Assembly (NCBI GenBank): GCA_921293015.1
Contig: OV121081.1
Location: 72,061,022-72,125,021, forward strand
Length of the DNA: 64,000 nt
DNA from: Phorcus lineatus
Taxonomy: Eukaryota > Mollusca > Gastropoda > Trochida > Trochidae
Direction of reading: 5' to 3'
In this document: positions 12,001 through 23,780 of the stretch, one piece after another
How positions within the stretch are numbered: position 1 is the first letter of the stretch
How the letters are laid out: the number at the start of each line of letters is the position of its first letter
Translations under genes and position numbers: made by a program
Notes under the pieces: generated by a model
Seen by the model: only the letters and a program-made list of their open reading frames with translations
Databases searched by the model: none
What the model was told of the DNA's origin: nothing

Positions 12001-13303
12001 TGTCTCTAATAGTGGTACAGACCTGTCATTCCCATCAAGTTCAATAAAACATTCAAGGGCCAAAACCAAGTAAACCCAAACGACAATTTGCTAATTTCAT
12101 GTAATAGTTTCCGAAAAAACATTTCCCATTGTACTATACTCATCAAAAGTCCAAATAATATGTTTCAATGGAAACAGTTAACAATCTTAAACTCAAAAAA
12201 GTTGTAATTGGGTCTCACCTTTACAGAAAGTCATGATTAATTAGTGTGCAAAGTTTGGTTAATATATATAATGATTGGTGTTTAAGAAAACTGACCGGAC
12301 AGGACAAACAGACGGATTTGTAGCTATAGACCCCTGCTTATTTTGAAGTGGGCTATCATTCTAATGAGTCTGCCCAACAGCAACCTACATTAATTTTCAG
12401 CCAATCACATACATGACTAGCAAAAAAAAAGAGATTTTTTTTTTTTACCACAAAAGTAGTTTAATTGCCTGTCAGGTTAATTCTGTAACATATTTCAAGC
12501 TGACAATTGGAGAATATAATCAATGATAATCAATACAACAATCTCAATCATTGCGATATCCATAATGTTAGATCATCATACTGGTAAATGATAAAACAAA
12601 TATATCAACATCACATTAGGGTTGTTACTAAAGCAAATCTCTACAATCATTTCCACCTTTCTACAAAATCATGCAGCACCAATTCATGCAATTACAAGCA
12701 TTTAACAGCGGTATTGGAATGTTAATATGTAAGTAACAAAATAAAAATTATAACAGGTATAAAATAAAATGTATGGAAAAAGTAACACTCCAAATTATGT
12801 TGATATATAGACACAACACTTCACTAACAGTAGACAATATATCAGTAAATGGTTAAACCTGTCTAAAATTCAACAATTAAATTTCTTCATTTAATTAATC
12901 AAAGGTAAAGGTAATTACTAATTGCTACAAGCCTTATGTCATTTCAGATTTGTTGTCCTAAACAACGATAGCATTGTTCCTCTAAGTTTCTACACATTTC
13001 TAAGCATTTACATTGATAAACTTTAGAAATTTTTCTATCAATTTATTTTCAAGAGAATCTCTAATTCCTTCACTGAATACTTCATGTATAACATAATCAT
13101 ATTCTGACCATAATACTTACAAACATACTTAAATAAGGCATGTTAATAATTCTTGAATTAGAGGTTAGAGATTAATGATAGCAATATTTTGCCAACAACC
13201 AGCATTAAAGAATTCTAAAATTGCACATTTTCACACACAGATTCAATTAATCTTTGAAGACATAACAATCAGCTAACACTATTCATTCTGAACATTCATT
13301 GTG
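9067..13303. other. Spacer between the two JmjC genes; old repeats only
   Basis: This would hold the gene A promoter and the gene B 3' UTR. A minus-strand AATAAA near 13040 is a plausible poly(A) signal for gene B. The central part (about 9890-11000) is composed of diverged repeat units described separately, and there is a short (AT)n tract near 11444. The small open frames show no family features. Confidence 0.5.
10655..10990. repeat. Diverged tandem repeat, about 145-bp units
   Basis: Three successive units start near 10659, 10801 and 10948 with variants of GGGGCCACAGRGTCACCAAATCT and share a later 'AGAAGATGAAAATAGGTTTT'-type block; related blocks occur at 9895 and 10340. The same family reappears on the plus strand at 57531-57900. 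Units are strongly diverged, so the array is old. Confidence 0.55.
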
Positions 13304-16300
13304 CTAAAATTCATCATGGTCAGGCTTTGGAGATGAAGTCTTTTTGTTGGATTCACTGTTTTTGTTTTTTGAGTCCTCAGATTGCTTCCCCTTAGTGACC
13401 TTGACATTGATATCCTGAATCTTCAGTTTAGAGTCCTGCTTCTGCGTAGTGTCAATATAGTCACCACTTTTCACAACAGTTTCTAGAATCTTCTCAAATT
13501 CCTCTGAAGTTGGATCTAACATTGGCACTTTGATAATATTCTCATCTGTCTCAAAATCACCTTGGATTTTGATTGGCTCTATCACAGTTTTTTTCTTCCT
13601 CACTTCTGGGAGTTTGACACCTTTTGCGAAGACTTCTGGGAATTTTGTTACAGCTTCGTCAATATCAAACTTGTAGAAGTCTTTCCATGTGAGACTCTCC
13701 TTGTTTTCAGTGTTGATGAACTCGTACAGCTGAGGGAAGAATTGTTCATTTTTTTATGGTTAGATAATCATCATTGATAGTTCATAGCAGATTTTACAAT
13801 AACAATGCTTCTGTAAAACAACAATTTACTGGATATTTAATTGTTCAATTATACTACATCTAAAAATATTTAATGTTAATTGACATCTAACAAAAAATTT
13901 ATTTCGAAAAAAAACGCTTAGGGGAACTTTTTTGTCTCAATAGATATATGCCAACGACAAGCAAGCATGAAATTCCATTCATTTGGTTTTGTGGTCATGT
14001 TAATAAAGATAATTGAAACTGTAAGATCATTTACATCGTAATTATTTTATATTGATATTGATTTCAAAGATTTGTAACATATATATTTCACTTTTCATTT
14101 CTTAAAGTGAAATAGAGCCACTCCTTTAAAATGATATCACATATCACATTGGCATTGGTTTCTGAAATCATAAGAGTTTAATCTGGTATATAATTTCTAA
14201 CACCATGTACCTCTTTCACTTGGCTGCTGTCAGCAAGAAAGGCAGCTACAAATTCGGCCTCAGTCACCCACTCCATCTCATTGAATGCTTCTAGAACTGA
14301 ACTCCTGTGGCAACAAAGCTAAGAGTTATCTCCCTTTGATCTTCATACAATGTTACCATTGCTATGTTGGCCTAATCAATGAACGAACAACAATTAAGAA
14401 GTTTTCAGAAAGAGTCAGACAAACTAACATTCATAATTTACTTTTAGCAATCTTGAGACATTGCTTCCAATTCAAATGAAAACAAATGATACGAACATTA
14501 AACAGATAAAAAATTTAATTTCTTGTTTCAAGAAGCCAACAAGACAAAAGATAACGTGTTCATTGATTTTTCTTTAATTGCAATATATAAAATGTTTCGA
14601 CATAGATTACTTGACAATTCTTTTGAACATTTTTCACACAAAAACATTGAATTCACTGCAATAGCATCCATTGATGACTGTTTCAACCAAAGATTCAAAA
14701 GTTGTTGGTGATTACTAAATGATGATGATGATGGATATTTATTGTGCGCCAGTGTCCACCCACTAGTGCATGCTCATGGCGCATTTAAAACTATGTACAA
14801 GGAGAAGGGAGAAATTCAGTTGAAAGCTTTTTGAAGAGGTGTGTTTTCAGAGCTGTCTTGAAAGCATCCAAAGAAGGTGAAAGTTTGATGTTGAGTGGCA
14901 AAGCATTCCATAGGACAGGGGCAACATATTGGAAGCTTCTCTTTCCGAACGCTGACAACCTGGCATGGGGGAACTGTCAAAAGATATTGATCCTGGGAAC
15001 GGAGAGTTCTGGAAGGCACGTACTGGGACAAGAGAGTTGAGAGATACGAGGGAGCAACATTGTGGAGGCACTTGAACACAATGCACAGAACTTTGAATTC
15101 AATCCGATATTGGACAGGAAGCCAATGTAGAGATTTTAAAACGGGAGTTATATGCTCAAATTTGGAAGTTAGTGAAATAATTCTAGCAGCAGTGTTTTGA
15201 ACTTTTTGTAGCTTTTTCATTTGATCTTTGGATAGTCCAGTGAGCAGGCTGTTACAGTAGTCAAGACGGGAAGATACAAGACATCTGACAAGAATATGCG
15301 CAGTTCCTTTTGTGAGGTATTTCCTGATGGTACCAATTGCTTTTAGGTGAAAATAGCATGTCTTGCACAAAAGAATGACACATAAATGAAGCATTCGATA
15401 GAAATGATTTGGTAGTGAATCATGTTTGCTAAAAAATATGGGTTGATCCCAACTCGTTACTGAACAAATCGGTGATCAAATGCAACTGATACAATAAATC
15501 CTTGTCATTTACTTTGTTCAACATTTTCCACAAAGGAATAAAATATGAACGCAAAGCATTTACTGAACAAGAAAATTACTGTTTATAAAGATATACAAAC
15601 CTGATCTGCTCATTTGGCGATGCAAATGGGAATTTAGTGAGAGGTTCGGTGACGTTTAGAGACATGAAGTTTGTACACTCGGATGTGTTGTGCCACCAGA
15701 GATGTGCGAACCAAAAGTTGACTGCCAGGTTCCGGTTCCATTCTCCACCGGACGAGTTGATCTGGTGGTACCAGCTGAAATACACAGCGGAATACTTACA
15801 AGATATTGTGACATGTATTGAATTAATTATGTTGATATATCATGATTCCTGTGCCCCCATGCATTTATCATTCATGCTTCTTTTGAAAGTGAGAAATGAA
15901 ATGTGTAGTGTTTTGGATAAGCCTAAATAGATGAATTGGGTGACAACAACAGAGATCTTCAACAGGTGTGAGAAGTTATTAACAGGAAAATGATGAAAAT
16001 AATTTTTTTCATAAAATTTGATCCTAAAATTTAACAGAATTACAATCAATAAGGTCAGTTAAACTGGTACATAAATTAAACATATTAGAATGTAGGAGTA
16101 ACAAATGGATCTTATGGTCCTTGCATTCATCAATATGGGTGATACCTGATAAACTTAAAAAGAACGGAACTCAAATAGTATTATAGTTCAACATTTTACT
16201 AAATCTTGATGAGGCGTCAGTTAGTGACCTAGCTTAACAATCTCTCGACAAATCTTTGCTAAATAAAAGTAATCCATATCAGCACTCCAGAAACCTGACC

Positions 16301-19300
16301 TACCCATAGGGGATATAGACGCAGTCCCCTGCAGTGAGGTGAGCTCTGTGCCAGGGCACCCGCTTCATACGAGGGTACTGCTTCAGGTTGACACTGTCCA
16401 CGTCAATCTTACTGTACGTCCCCTCTTCCACAAACCCATCAGCCTCGACATCAGCCTTGTATATCTGTTGACAATAACAGCAAAAGCTGTATTTTAGACC
16501 TGCTTGGAAAATCATAAATCAGAATACACTCTTTTATTTTACATTTTGACACTCACTAGTACACAATCTCTTCTGATAGAAATTACTTCAGTCATTTTTC
16601 CTATTAGCCTCTGTTACTGTCTTTGCTAAATAGAAGAATCTTGATATAACAATCAGTTGTGCAATCAGCTATATTGTTTCCAACTTAACACTTTCTTTGT
16701 TCAAAAACAGAAGAGAACAGAATTTATTTGGATAAGGGCTGCATGGCCTACATTACAATAGAGATGAATAAAGACGATAGCGATTAATGTGACAATACCA
16801 TTACAATACAACTTTAAAACATTCCTAAAAATATAGCAACAATTTTCATAACTTTGACATCTTTCGTACACAAAAGGCAGTACACATTTGAGTTTGATGA
16901 AATATATTTTATACGAAGATCTGAATATATTTCTCATTTGAACAAACATAAAATTAATCAACGTACACCAAAGTTACTTAATTTTCAGGCATTATCTTAC
17001 ATCTTTACAACAATTATTGTTCCTTTGATTCTTTAAATTTTTTAGACCTTGACTTTCTTTCATTGTGTGACGCAAACATATTTCTTTCAACATAAAAAAA
17101 TAAAGCTTTTAGATTATTTCAAGTTCCATAATTTTAAAACTCTCCAAGAAGGCTTAATACAAAGGGAATCTGTAAAATGATCAATATCATAGCACAAATA
17201 TATGGCCAGCTAAAACTCAATAGATGGTGTCCTTCATTAAAATACACATTTAAAACACTGGATATGGATCTGCTCAGCGAGAAGATTCTTGTGATCACGT
17301 CTTGGTCAGAGTGAGATCTGGGACCAAACAATACCAAGTCAACATACATCAATCATCATTGCAGATCTGGAGTAAACTGATTTTCTCATTGGACATGGAA
17401 GCAAGTTAAAATTGACCTCTTGAGAGTACATGTGATTCAACACATCTATTCCATGTCATACATGATCAAGCTCACAGAGCAGAATCTATCAATTTGAGTT
17501 ACTATAGATATTTAATATATACAATGAAGGAATTTTCTATTTTATATACAAGAGGACATAGTCACCAACAACCCCCGCCCAATTGGTTAAAAATAGAACA
17601 AATACCTCTGAGGTAACAAATGTGCGCTTCTTGTTTTCAAACTTTGTCAAAGTATATCCTGAAGCAACACATCACATTTGATTATCCTATCCAAAACTGT
17701 TTCTGAGAAAAACTGTCCCCTTTAACTCAGACAAAATCATGCATGCAAACACGCATGCACACATGGACAGAGCATAAACCTATATCCCCCTTCCACTTCA
17801 TGACAGGATCCCAGTGAAGACCAAAAGTTTATCAGCACAATGGTCAAGACCATCAATTCAATATATCACAAGACTTGACACAAGCCCACACCTGATCTAT
17901 AAGCAGTACGTCCTTTGTTCCGTTGAGGACACAGAGCAGGTTGTCGAGCTTGTCTCGGTGTAGCACAGACTTGGTGTTCCCGCTGCTCATCCATACAACC
18001 ACGTCCTGCAGCACGCGCTGAGCTCCTCCACACTGCAGGGTCACAGGCAGGTGCACATCCGCTAGAGGAGAGAAGATCTTACAGACATGTAGTTATCATT
18101 TCTTGTCAATAACTTGATCGATTATTGAAATGATATCTGATTTGGCACTGGGCGCAAAAGTTAAACTTCCACAAGAGGAGTCAGTTCAGACATATAGGGA
18201 TTATTTCTTGTAGTATATAGACACCATGCACAAGTGATAACTGATTTGCTCCAGTAGCATGCGCTGGCCCAGGTTCATAGGGAGTTGCATGTCCGCAAGG
18301 GAAGACAGACATCAAGATTAAGAAAAAAGATGAATACCTGATAGCTCAGAAAAATACAAGACATTATTTCCTATTCTATTTTTATACTCTGACAAAAAAG
18401 CAACCTCTTTTGACAAATATCCTAATTTTAGTGATAATTTGCAATTTAAAAGTCAACGAAGGAAAGGGGTGAAACCCTTCACAAGTACAGTAGTTTAACT
18501 GTTGTATTTGGCATCTGGTTCAATGCAACATACATCAAAGTGAAATTTTGGTTTATACCAAATACCATATTTCATGTAATCATGTGACCTTGAGTAATTA
18601 CATTTTGTTTCCAGTAATTTCAGTTTTACATTAGTCAAACTTCAGTTTTAAGGAAAATACCAAACCCAAAATATAAATATATGGCTTCTGTACCGCAATA
18701 CGAAAGTTGGAGTGTACTCTGCTCCACTGAGGATAGATTATACATTTCAATCAATACAAATTATCATTCCCTTTTCTAAATGAATTGTGATTCCTGCCAT
18801 TTGGAAATTCAGAATGTTTAGCACTAACTGATTTAGCAGTAACAGTACAATTTTGGTATATTATTGTCCCATGAAATATAAAAAATAATTAATTCTATGT
18901 CATAATGATTCATTGTCACTAATGGTATGTCTTTACCTCGTAAGGCATCAGTAGTAACAGTTCATAACATAAATCCTGAAAAACGAGAAAACTTAAATGT
19001 TTTCCTTTATATAGCATACATCTGTCCACAAATATTAGTCAATACCATTAGGTAAACAATTAAGAATTTTCTTGACTAATCTCACTTTTCATGGACTCAA
19101 GAATGGACTGGACCATGTAGACATTCTTGGTCTTGTAGATGTCAAGATATTCGTCAAGTGTCATCCTTGCTGGCTTTACTCCTCTCTTCTCCTTCTTTGA
19201 TTGTTCAACTGTCACCATTTCACTTCCATATTTATCTCTGAAATTCAAAGTGATAGTGATATCAACATTTGACAAAATCTTGGCTAAGAACTTTACATAA

Positions 19301-20294
19301 ATTGCTTTAAGTTGCATGCGAATATTTCATATTTCTAGGGCACATTGTTTTCAAAAGTGATGAGGTTGGTAGAAATTTAGTATTTGCTTGTTGTTGGAAA
19401 AATGATGATCAATGAACACATATTTTTTTATCAGCCTAAAGCTCTGAAGTACTTCAGAGCATGCTCCATCGTAACATGGATTGTACACTACTATTCCAGA
19501 CACATGTTTTTGTTGGGCAAATGATTGATAAATTTAATAACAATATAGCTAGTAAATTCATTTTGATTTTCAGATGACAAAAAGAAATAAGTAATCTTAA
19601 AAGCCAAAAGATAATCCACTTCTTCAATTGTACCTAACATACCTCAACTGGAAGGACTGAAGGACTGGAAAACTTTGTTGTAAACAAATTTCAATTGAAG
19701 TAAACTGTTAAAATTTCAAATAATAACCGTTTGAATCATTAATATCAATAGCACAAACCTAAGTAAGGAAACAATGACATTAACTGACCTGGTTTTAAAA
19801 CTGCTTTCACTTTGTTAACATTGCAATTTCAAAAAGATTTATCTCTATAATAGATATTGACATAAAATATTCAACACATGTATCTAAATGGAAATTTTAA
19901 TTGATCTGGTTTCAAAACTGCTTTCACTTTTTTAACATTGCAATTTCAAAAAGTTATATCTCGATGATAGATAATGACATAAAATATTCAACACATTTAT
20001 CTAAATAGAAATTTAAAATTGGAAAGAATAAATTGTAAAATCTTACCTCATGTAGTCATCATTCCAGTTCAAAAATGCAGGAAATGGGTTATCAATTATG
20101 GGCGATTTCATCAAAAGAGGCTTACTGTCCCTTACAAAATGTTCATAAAATACACTAGGTGAAGAAAATTTGCCTATCATGGTCACTCCTAGCGGAGACA
20201 AATGTGACCCTAGTGGTTTATTTTGACCAACAGGATCGACTGCTGACGAAAAATGAACGATAAAAAGTTGAAGGCAAACAAATATTCGCGACAT
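13304..20294 (-). CDS. JmjC gene B: ER-lumen 2-oxoglutarate oxygenase with degenerate EF-hand and HDEF end
   Basis: Seven exons: 20294-20047, 19237-19086, 18061-17892, 16464-16304, 15774-15601, 14304-14211 and 13729-13304; total 474 aa. The exon phases match gene A throughout, and the first four exon lengths are identical. It has a signal peptide and a JmjC core with H168-x-D170 (TKSVLHRD), K183 and H247 (WYHQINS). Sequons HNTS and LNVT lie in exon 5. The EF-hand loop of gene A is here replaced by NTENKESLTWKD (339-350), lacking the acidic residues at positions 1 and 5, so Ca2+ binding is doubtful. The last exon is twice as long, adds a charged Lys/Ser/Glu tail, and ends DHDEF, a plausible variant ER-retrieval signal. 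The catalytic set is intact, so it is probably an active oxygenase that has lost Ca2+ control. Confidence 0.88.
14718..15394 (-). mobile_element. 5'-truncated CR1/L2-type LINE fragment in gene B intron 5
   Basis: The minus-strand frame encodes the C-terminal end of a non-LTR reverse transcriptase: SRLDYCNSLLTGL, KLQKVQNTAARII, HITPVLKSLHWLPV, YRIEFK and NVAPSYLS are family hallmarks. The expected ending (AFGKRSFQYVAPVLWNALPL) appears in another frame, so at least one frameshift has occurred. The element ends in a (CAT)n simple repeat near 14718-14733, as CR1/L2 elements do. It is a dead copy; the catalytic core is absent. Confidence 0.75.
18162..18310 (-). pseudogene. Decayed duplicates of the 5' edge of exon 3 in gene B intron 2
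   Basis: Minus-strand 18310-18250 resembles the junction at 18085-18000: it keeps an open frame (DMQLPMNLGQRMLLEQ versus DVHLPVTLQCGGAQRVLQD) but its acceptor AG has become TG. A second, weaker copy of the intron side is at 18162-18215. This is the same exon edge that is duplicated in gene A. Confidence 0.45.
19781..20014. repeat. Two-copy tandem duplication, 117-bp period
   Basis: Two adjacent copies in intron 1 of gene B share blocks such as AACTGCTTTCACTTT, AACATTGCAATTTCAAAAAG and GACATAAAATATTCAACACAT, with scattered substitutions. It is non-coding. Confidence 0.85.
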
Positions 20295-20664
20295 TATGAT
20301 CTAATTAAGATATAATATTTATAAACAAGGTAAATTATCTTTAAATTCTACTTTTATGAAATAAGTCGATTACGATTCTAATCAATTTAACATTAAATTT
20401 TCAAAATTCATGAGATGCCAAAATGAATGAATTCAAAGTATCGAACAGACCGCTAAGGCGCTATGCTGAGCGGTCAAACTCAAAAGAAAACCTGGATTCA
20501 ATGTCTCGTTGAATATTAACCCAATAGTTTAAAGGTATTTGAATTAAAAACTACGTATTTTGTTGTTGAAATGTTCGAAAAAACGTTACTAAACTAGATG
20601 AAATTGAATCAATTTAGAGCCTTCGGCATGCCTAAGAAAACGTTATCACATTTTATGGTTTCAT

Positions 20665-20740
20665 GGGGGCCGCCATTTTCCAACTTGTGCATCATGGGTA
20701 AACAAGATCACGTGACAATAACACGGTCACGTGTGTAAAC
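20665..20740. promoter_or_regulatory. Promoter-like module upstream of gene B
   Basis: About 375 bp upstream of the gene B start: GCCGCCATTTT (YY1-type) at 20669, CATCATGGG at 20690, TCACGTGAC (E-box/USF-type) at 20708, and a second CACGTG at 20727. The cluster is unusually GC-rich for its surroundings. It probably drives gene B (minus); the same motifs recur at 21768. Confidence 0.45.
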
Positions 20741-21764
20741 AAAATATGAATTTTGATAGATACATTTCCAATTAAAATGTTATTTCATGTCACTATGAAG
20801 TGACAGTATATCAATTAAGATAGTGAATTTGTTTCTATTTCCTTTTTCTTCTAATCTACTGTTTTGGCAGAATTTTGGGCATGTATAGAGAATCCTACCC
20901 AAATATTCCCTTGATGGAATAAATGAACAATGGTGGATATTAAAAGGTTAAAAGGTTTGACAATATTATCAATTAACTTTTTCATGAAACATAGAAATTG
21001 TTTTTTCCAATGTAATTCAATGGCATTCATATCTCATCAAGTGACAGAGAAATAGTTTGTGTAACAAGTTGTACAGCGTTCAAAATGTCTACCTCTGACA
21101 CAAGTTATTATGGTCATGAAGCAAGAAAAGGTCACGGGTTCTATTCATTGTTCACAAAAGAATTCTTATGAGTGAAATATATTTTTGTATCTCAAAAACA
21201 ACTAAGGATATCATCCTGTTCATTGTTTTATAATTCTTCCTGTACAAGTTTTATGTTCACAATTTTCAGAAACACAAAAACAAAGAGAAATTTTTAAAAC
21301 CTATTGTATGGATGAGCAACCCATTTTTTGTTGATTTATTTAAAAGAAAATGAACATTCTCAAAATAGCAAAAAAAAACCTAGTATTAACAAAATAATTC
21401 CCAATCTTGATTTTTTTTAGATCAATACAGCATATTTTATTTTAATGACCGAAATTAAATCAAAATCAAGTTTCTAAAATAAACACATTTCTTAATCATT
21501 GAAGTCATTATATAGTTACACTACAAACGTCATATTATTATCGTCTCTTTATATGAGGCAGGTTTTGACTAACACACTCGGTAAAGTTGCCCGTCAGTGC
21601 GTTACTCAAGCTCCTCACTAGCCCACAATTACGGTAAGCTGATATTGTGATTTCTGTAAACTAATTAATGGATTTGATGTAAGTTAAAATCATTTTATAA
21701 GGGTAGGTTATGGATTTGTTCAGAAAAGTTCGAAATACACGTATCCTTCTTGGATAAGGTCATG

Positions 21765-21830
21765 ACAGCCGCCATATTGTTTGTGGGGCATCATGGGAAG
21801 GCATGGTCACGTGACGTGTCCCCGTTCGTA
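21765..21830. promoter_or_regulatory. Second copy of the YY1/CATCATGGG/E-box module
   Basis: GCCGCCAT at 21768, CATCATGGG at 21789 and TCACGTGAC at 21807, with the same order and start-to-start spacing (21 and 18 bp) as at 20669-20716. It may belong to the promoter of zinc-finger gene 1 on the plus strand. Confidence 0.4.
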
Positions 21831-23559
21831 ACCACATGTGCTTCAACAAAAACAACAAAATAGATCTAGATAAGACGATAATGGTCGGCGAAATACATTC
21901 AAGAAAACATTTTGACAATTGTGTCATTGCAAAATAATGCACATTTGATATGCAAAACAGGTAAACAAAAATTCTGCACTTAACATTTTAACTGTGATAT
22001 TGAGCCTCTCTATCACCAAGAGGCTTGTCGGCCATCTTGCCTGTTTACTCATTGAGGGGCAGGGTTATATGGCTTGGCCTGAAGAATGATATTGTTTATT
22101 ACTGTCAGCTGCTGTAAGTGTACCCTTGATTATTGAAGATATTGTAATAACACTCCTTTTACTTTGCAAAATATTAATGTTAACCCATTATTTAGTCAGA
22201 AAATTTGATAGAAGTGAGTCAATTTTATAACATGAAATCAAAATTGAAATTGTTTTCTTTGCAGATATGAAATAATATTGGGGAATTTTAAGAAGCAATT
22301 TGAAAATTATTTGATGCTTGTCTTTCTGTATTATTGTGCAAAAACCTTTCTTAATTACTCTTAACCTGTGAAATTTATCACATATCCAGATTCAATTTAT
22401 GGCATTTAGGTGACCGAGAGTCTTGAAACTTGTTTCATAATTTTTCTATATCGTTCATTACGTGTTTGCTCTACTACTACACATTCAAATAAAGCTCCTA
22501 TTGTCATTTTATCCCTTGATTTTTTACATTTAGATTCAACTCAACTAGATAATGCTAAAAAAGTCATATACCTTTATGTAGCGTTAAGGGTTGAAATTGT
22601 ACTGTTCATCTCAATTAAATATGCAGCGTAGTAGAGACATATTTTAGCTTCTGAGTACAGAATACTGCATGTGTAATCTAAGAAACGTGACAAAAATACA
22701 TTTTTTCTTGAAGATAAAGTGCAATCAATGTAAAATCTAAAACAAGAATAAAATACCGTTATATAAAAATGGATAAAATAAATAGATAAAAGTTGGTAGT
22801 CAATATGATACGAAAGTACATTTTTATGCACTGAGTGCACCAAACAAAAAGCAAATTGCTGCAATTCACATAATTTTGTTGTGAACTTTTCCACTTATGT
22901 ATTGTTAACCATAGGTAACTCTACAGCTCCAAAAGCTTGTAAAATACAGTTTGTATAGTACATGTATATAAGTCAATTGATCTAACTACTCTTATAGTAA
23001 GTGTTCAAAGTTTGAGAATGAATCATCTCCATTTGATATGTATGAATTATATATTATGATATATGACAAATGAATTTAAAAGGATTTGGGGGACGGGAGG
23101 TGGAGGGGGTGCTAAAACCTAACTTCTCAATCCATGATATCCCCATGGGCCCTCCACCCTGTGTCCACTTATGTAGTCATGTTGTTGTTTCAGCCATGAT
23201 TAAGAAGTCAATGTAGATGACACACCCAACAACTGTCGAAGTAGAGTTCTCTCCCTTCATTAGTTTATGAAATTCTTTTGTTGCCAAGTCTGTCTTCTGC
23301 TTAGGATGTTGGATAACTAGACGCAACTGTCATTTGTTTTTGCTCTCATACTTTCTCAAAGTGAAAGGTTTTGCAGCTTTTTGGTTATATCTTATTTATT
23401 TTCCATATTCAAGTTTTGTTCAAATATTGATTGCCTCAATGTTTTGCATATCAACGCTTTTCTCAAGCATCTCCAAAGATTGATCTTGAATGTAATCTAC
23501 CTCTGCCATACTGTCAAACAAGATCCCTTAGGAGGGAATTCAAATTCTCATTACTAGAC

Positions 23560-23780
23560 TTTAAAGTCAAGATATTGGAGGAAAACATTCTTACATGGTG
23601 AAACTATTGCCTGGAACAATCTGCCACTTAGTGAGATTCCATCCTGTTCTGCTTTCAAAATCGCTATGGAAACTTATTCTTTCTGCCTAGCTTTTGTCTG
23701 CTTAAAGTTCGCTCTCAAATACACTGAACCAGGGGTGCAGGATCTGAATCTATTTATCATATCTCCCAATGTGACTCAAT
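23560..23780 (+). mobile_element. LINE 3'-end remnant
   Basis: A plus-strand frame contains GETIAWNNLPLSEIPSC followed by SAFKIAMETY, the typical last segment of Jockey/CR1/L2-group reverse transcriptase ORFs (AWNxLP ... FKxxLKTxLF). Stops and frameshifts surround it. Confidence 0.35.

Noticed and set aside
13562..13777. Plus-strand 71-codon frame
   Set aside because: Antisense shadow of the last exon of gene B.
18941..18979. A 39-nt minus-strand candidate exon with AG and GT borders between exons 2 and 3 of JmjC gene B
   Set aside because: Exon 2 ends in phase 1 at AAAA|GTGAG and joins exon 3 perfectly, as in gene A; including the small exon would bring a stop codon in that phase.
22574..22894. 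Minus-strand 106-codon frame
   Set aside because: Low-complexity hydrophobic translation of AT-rich DNA, no family features or plausible gene context.
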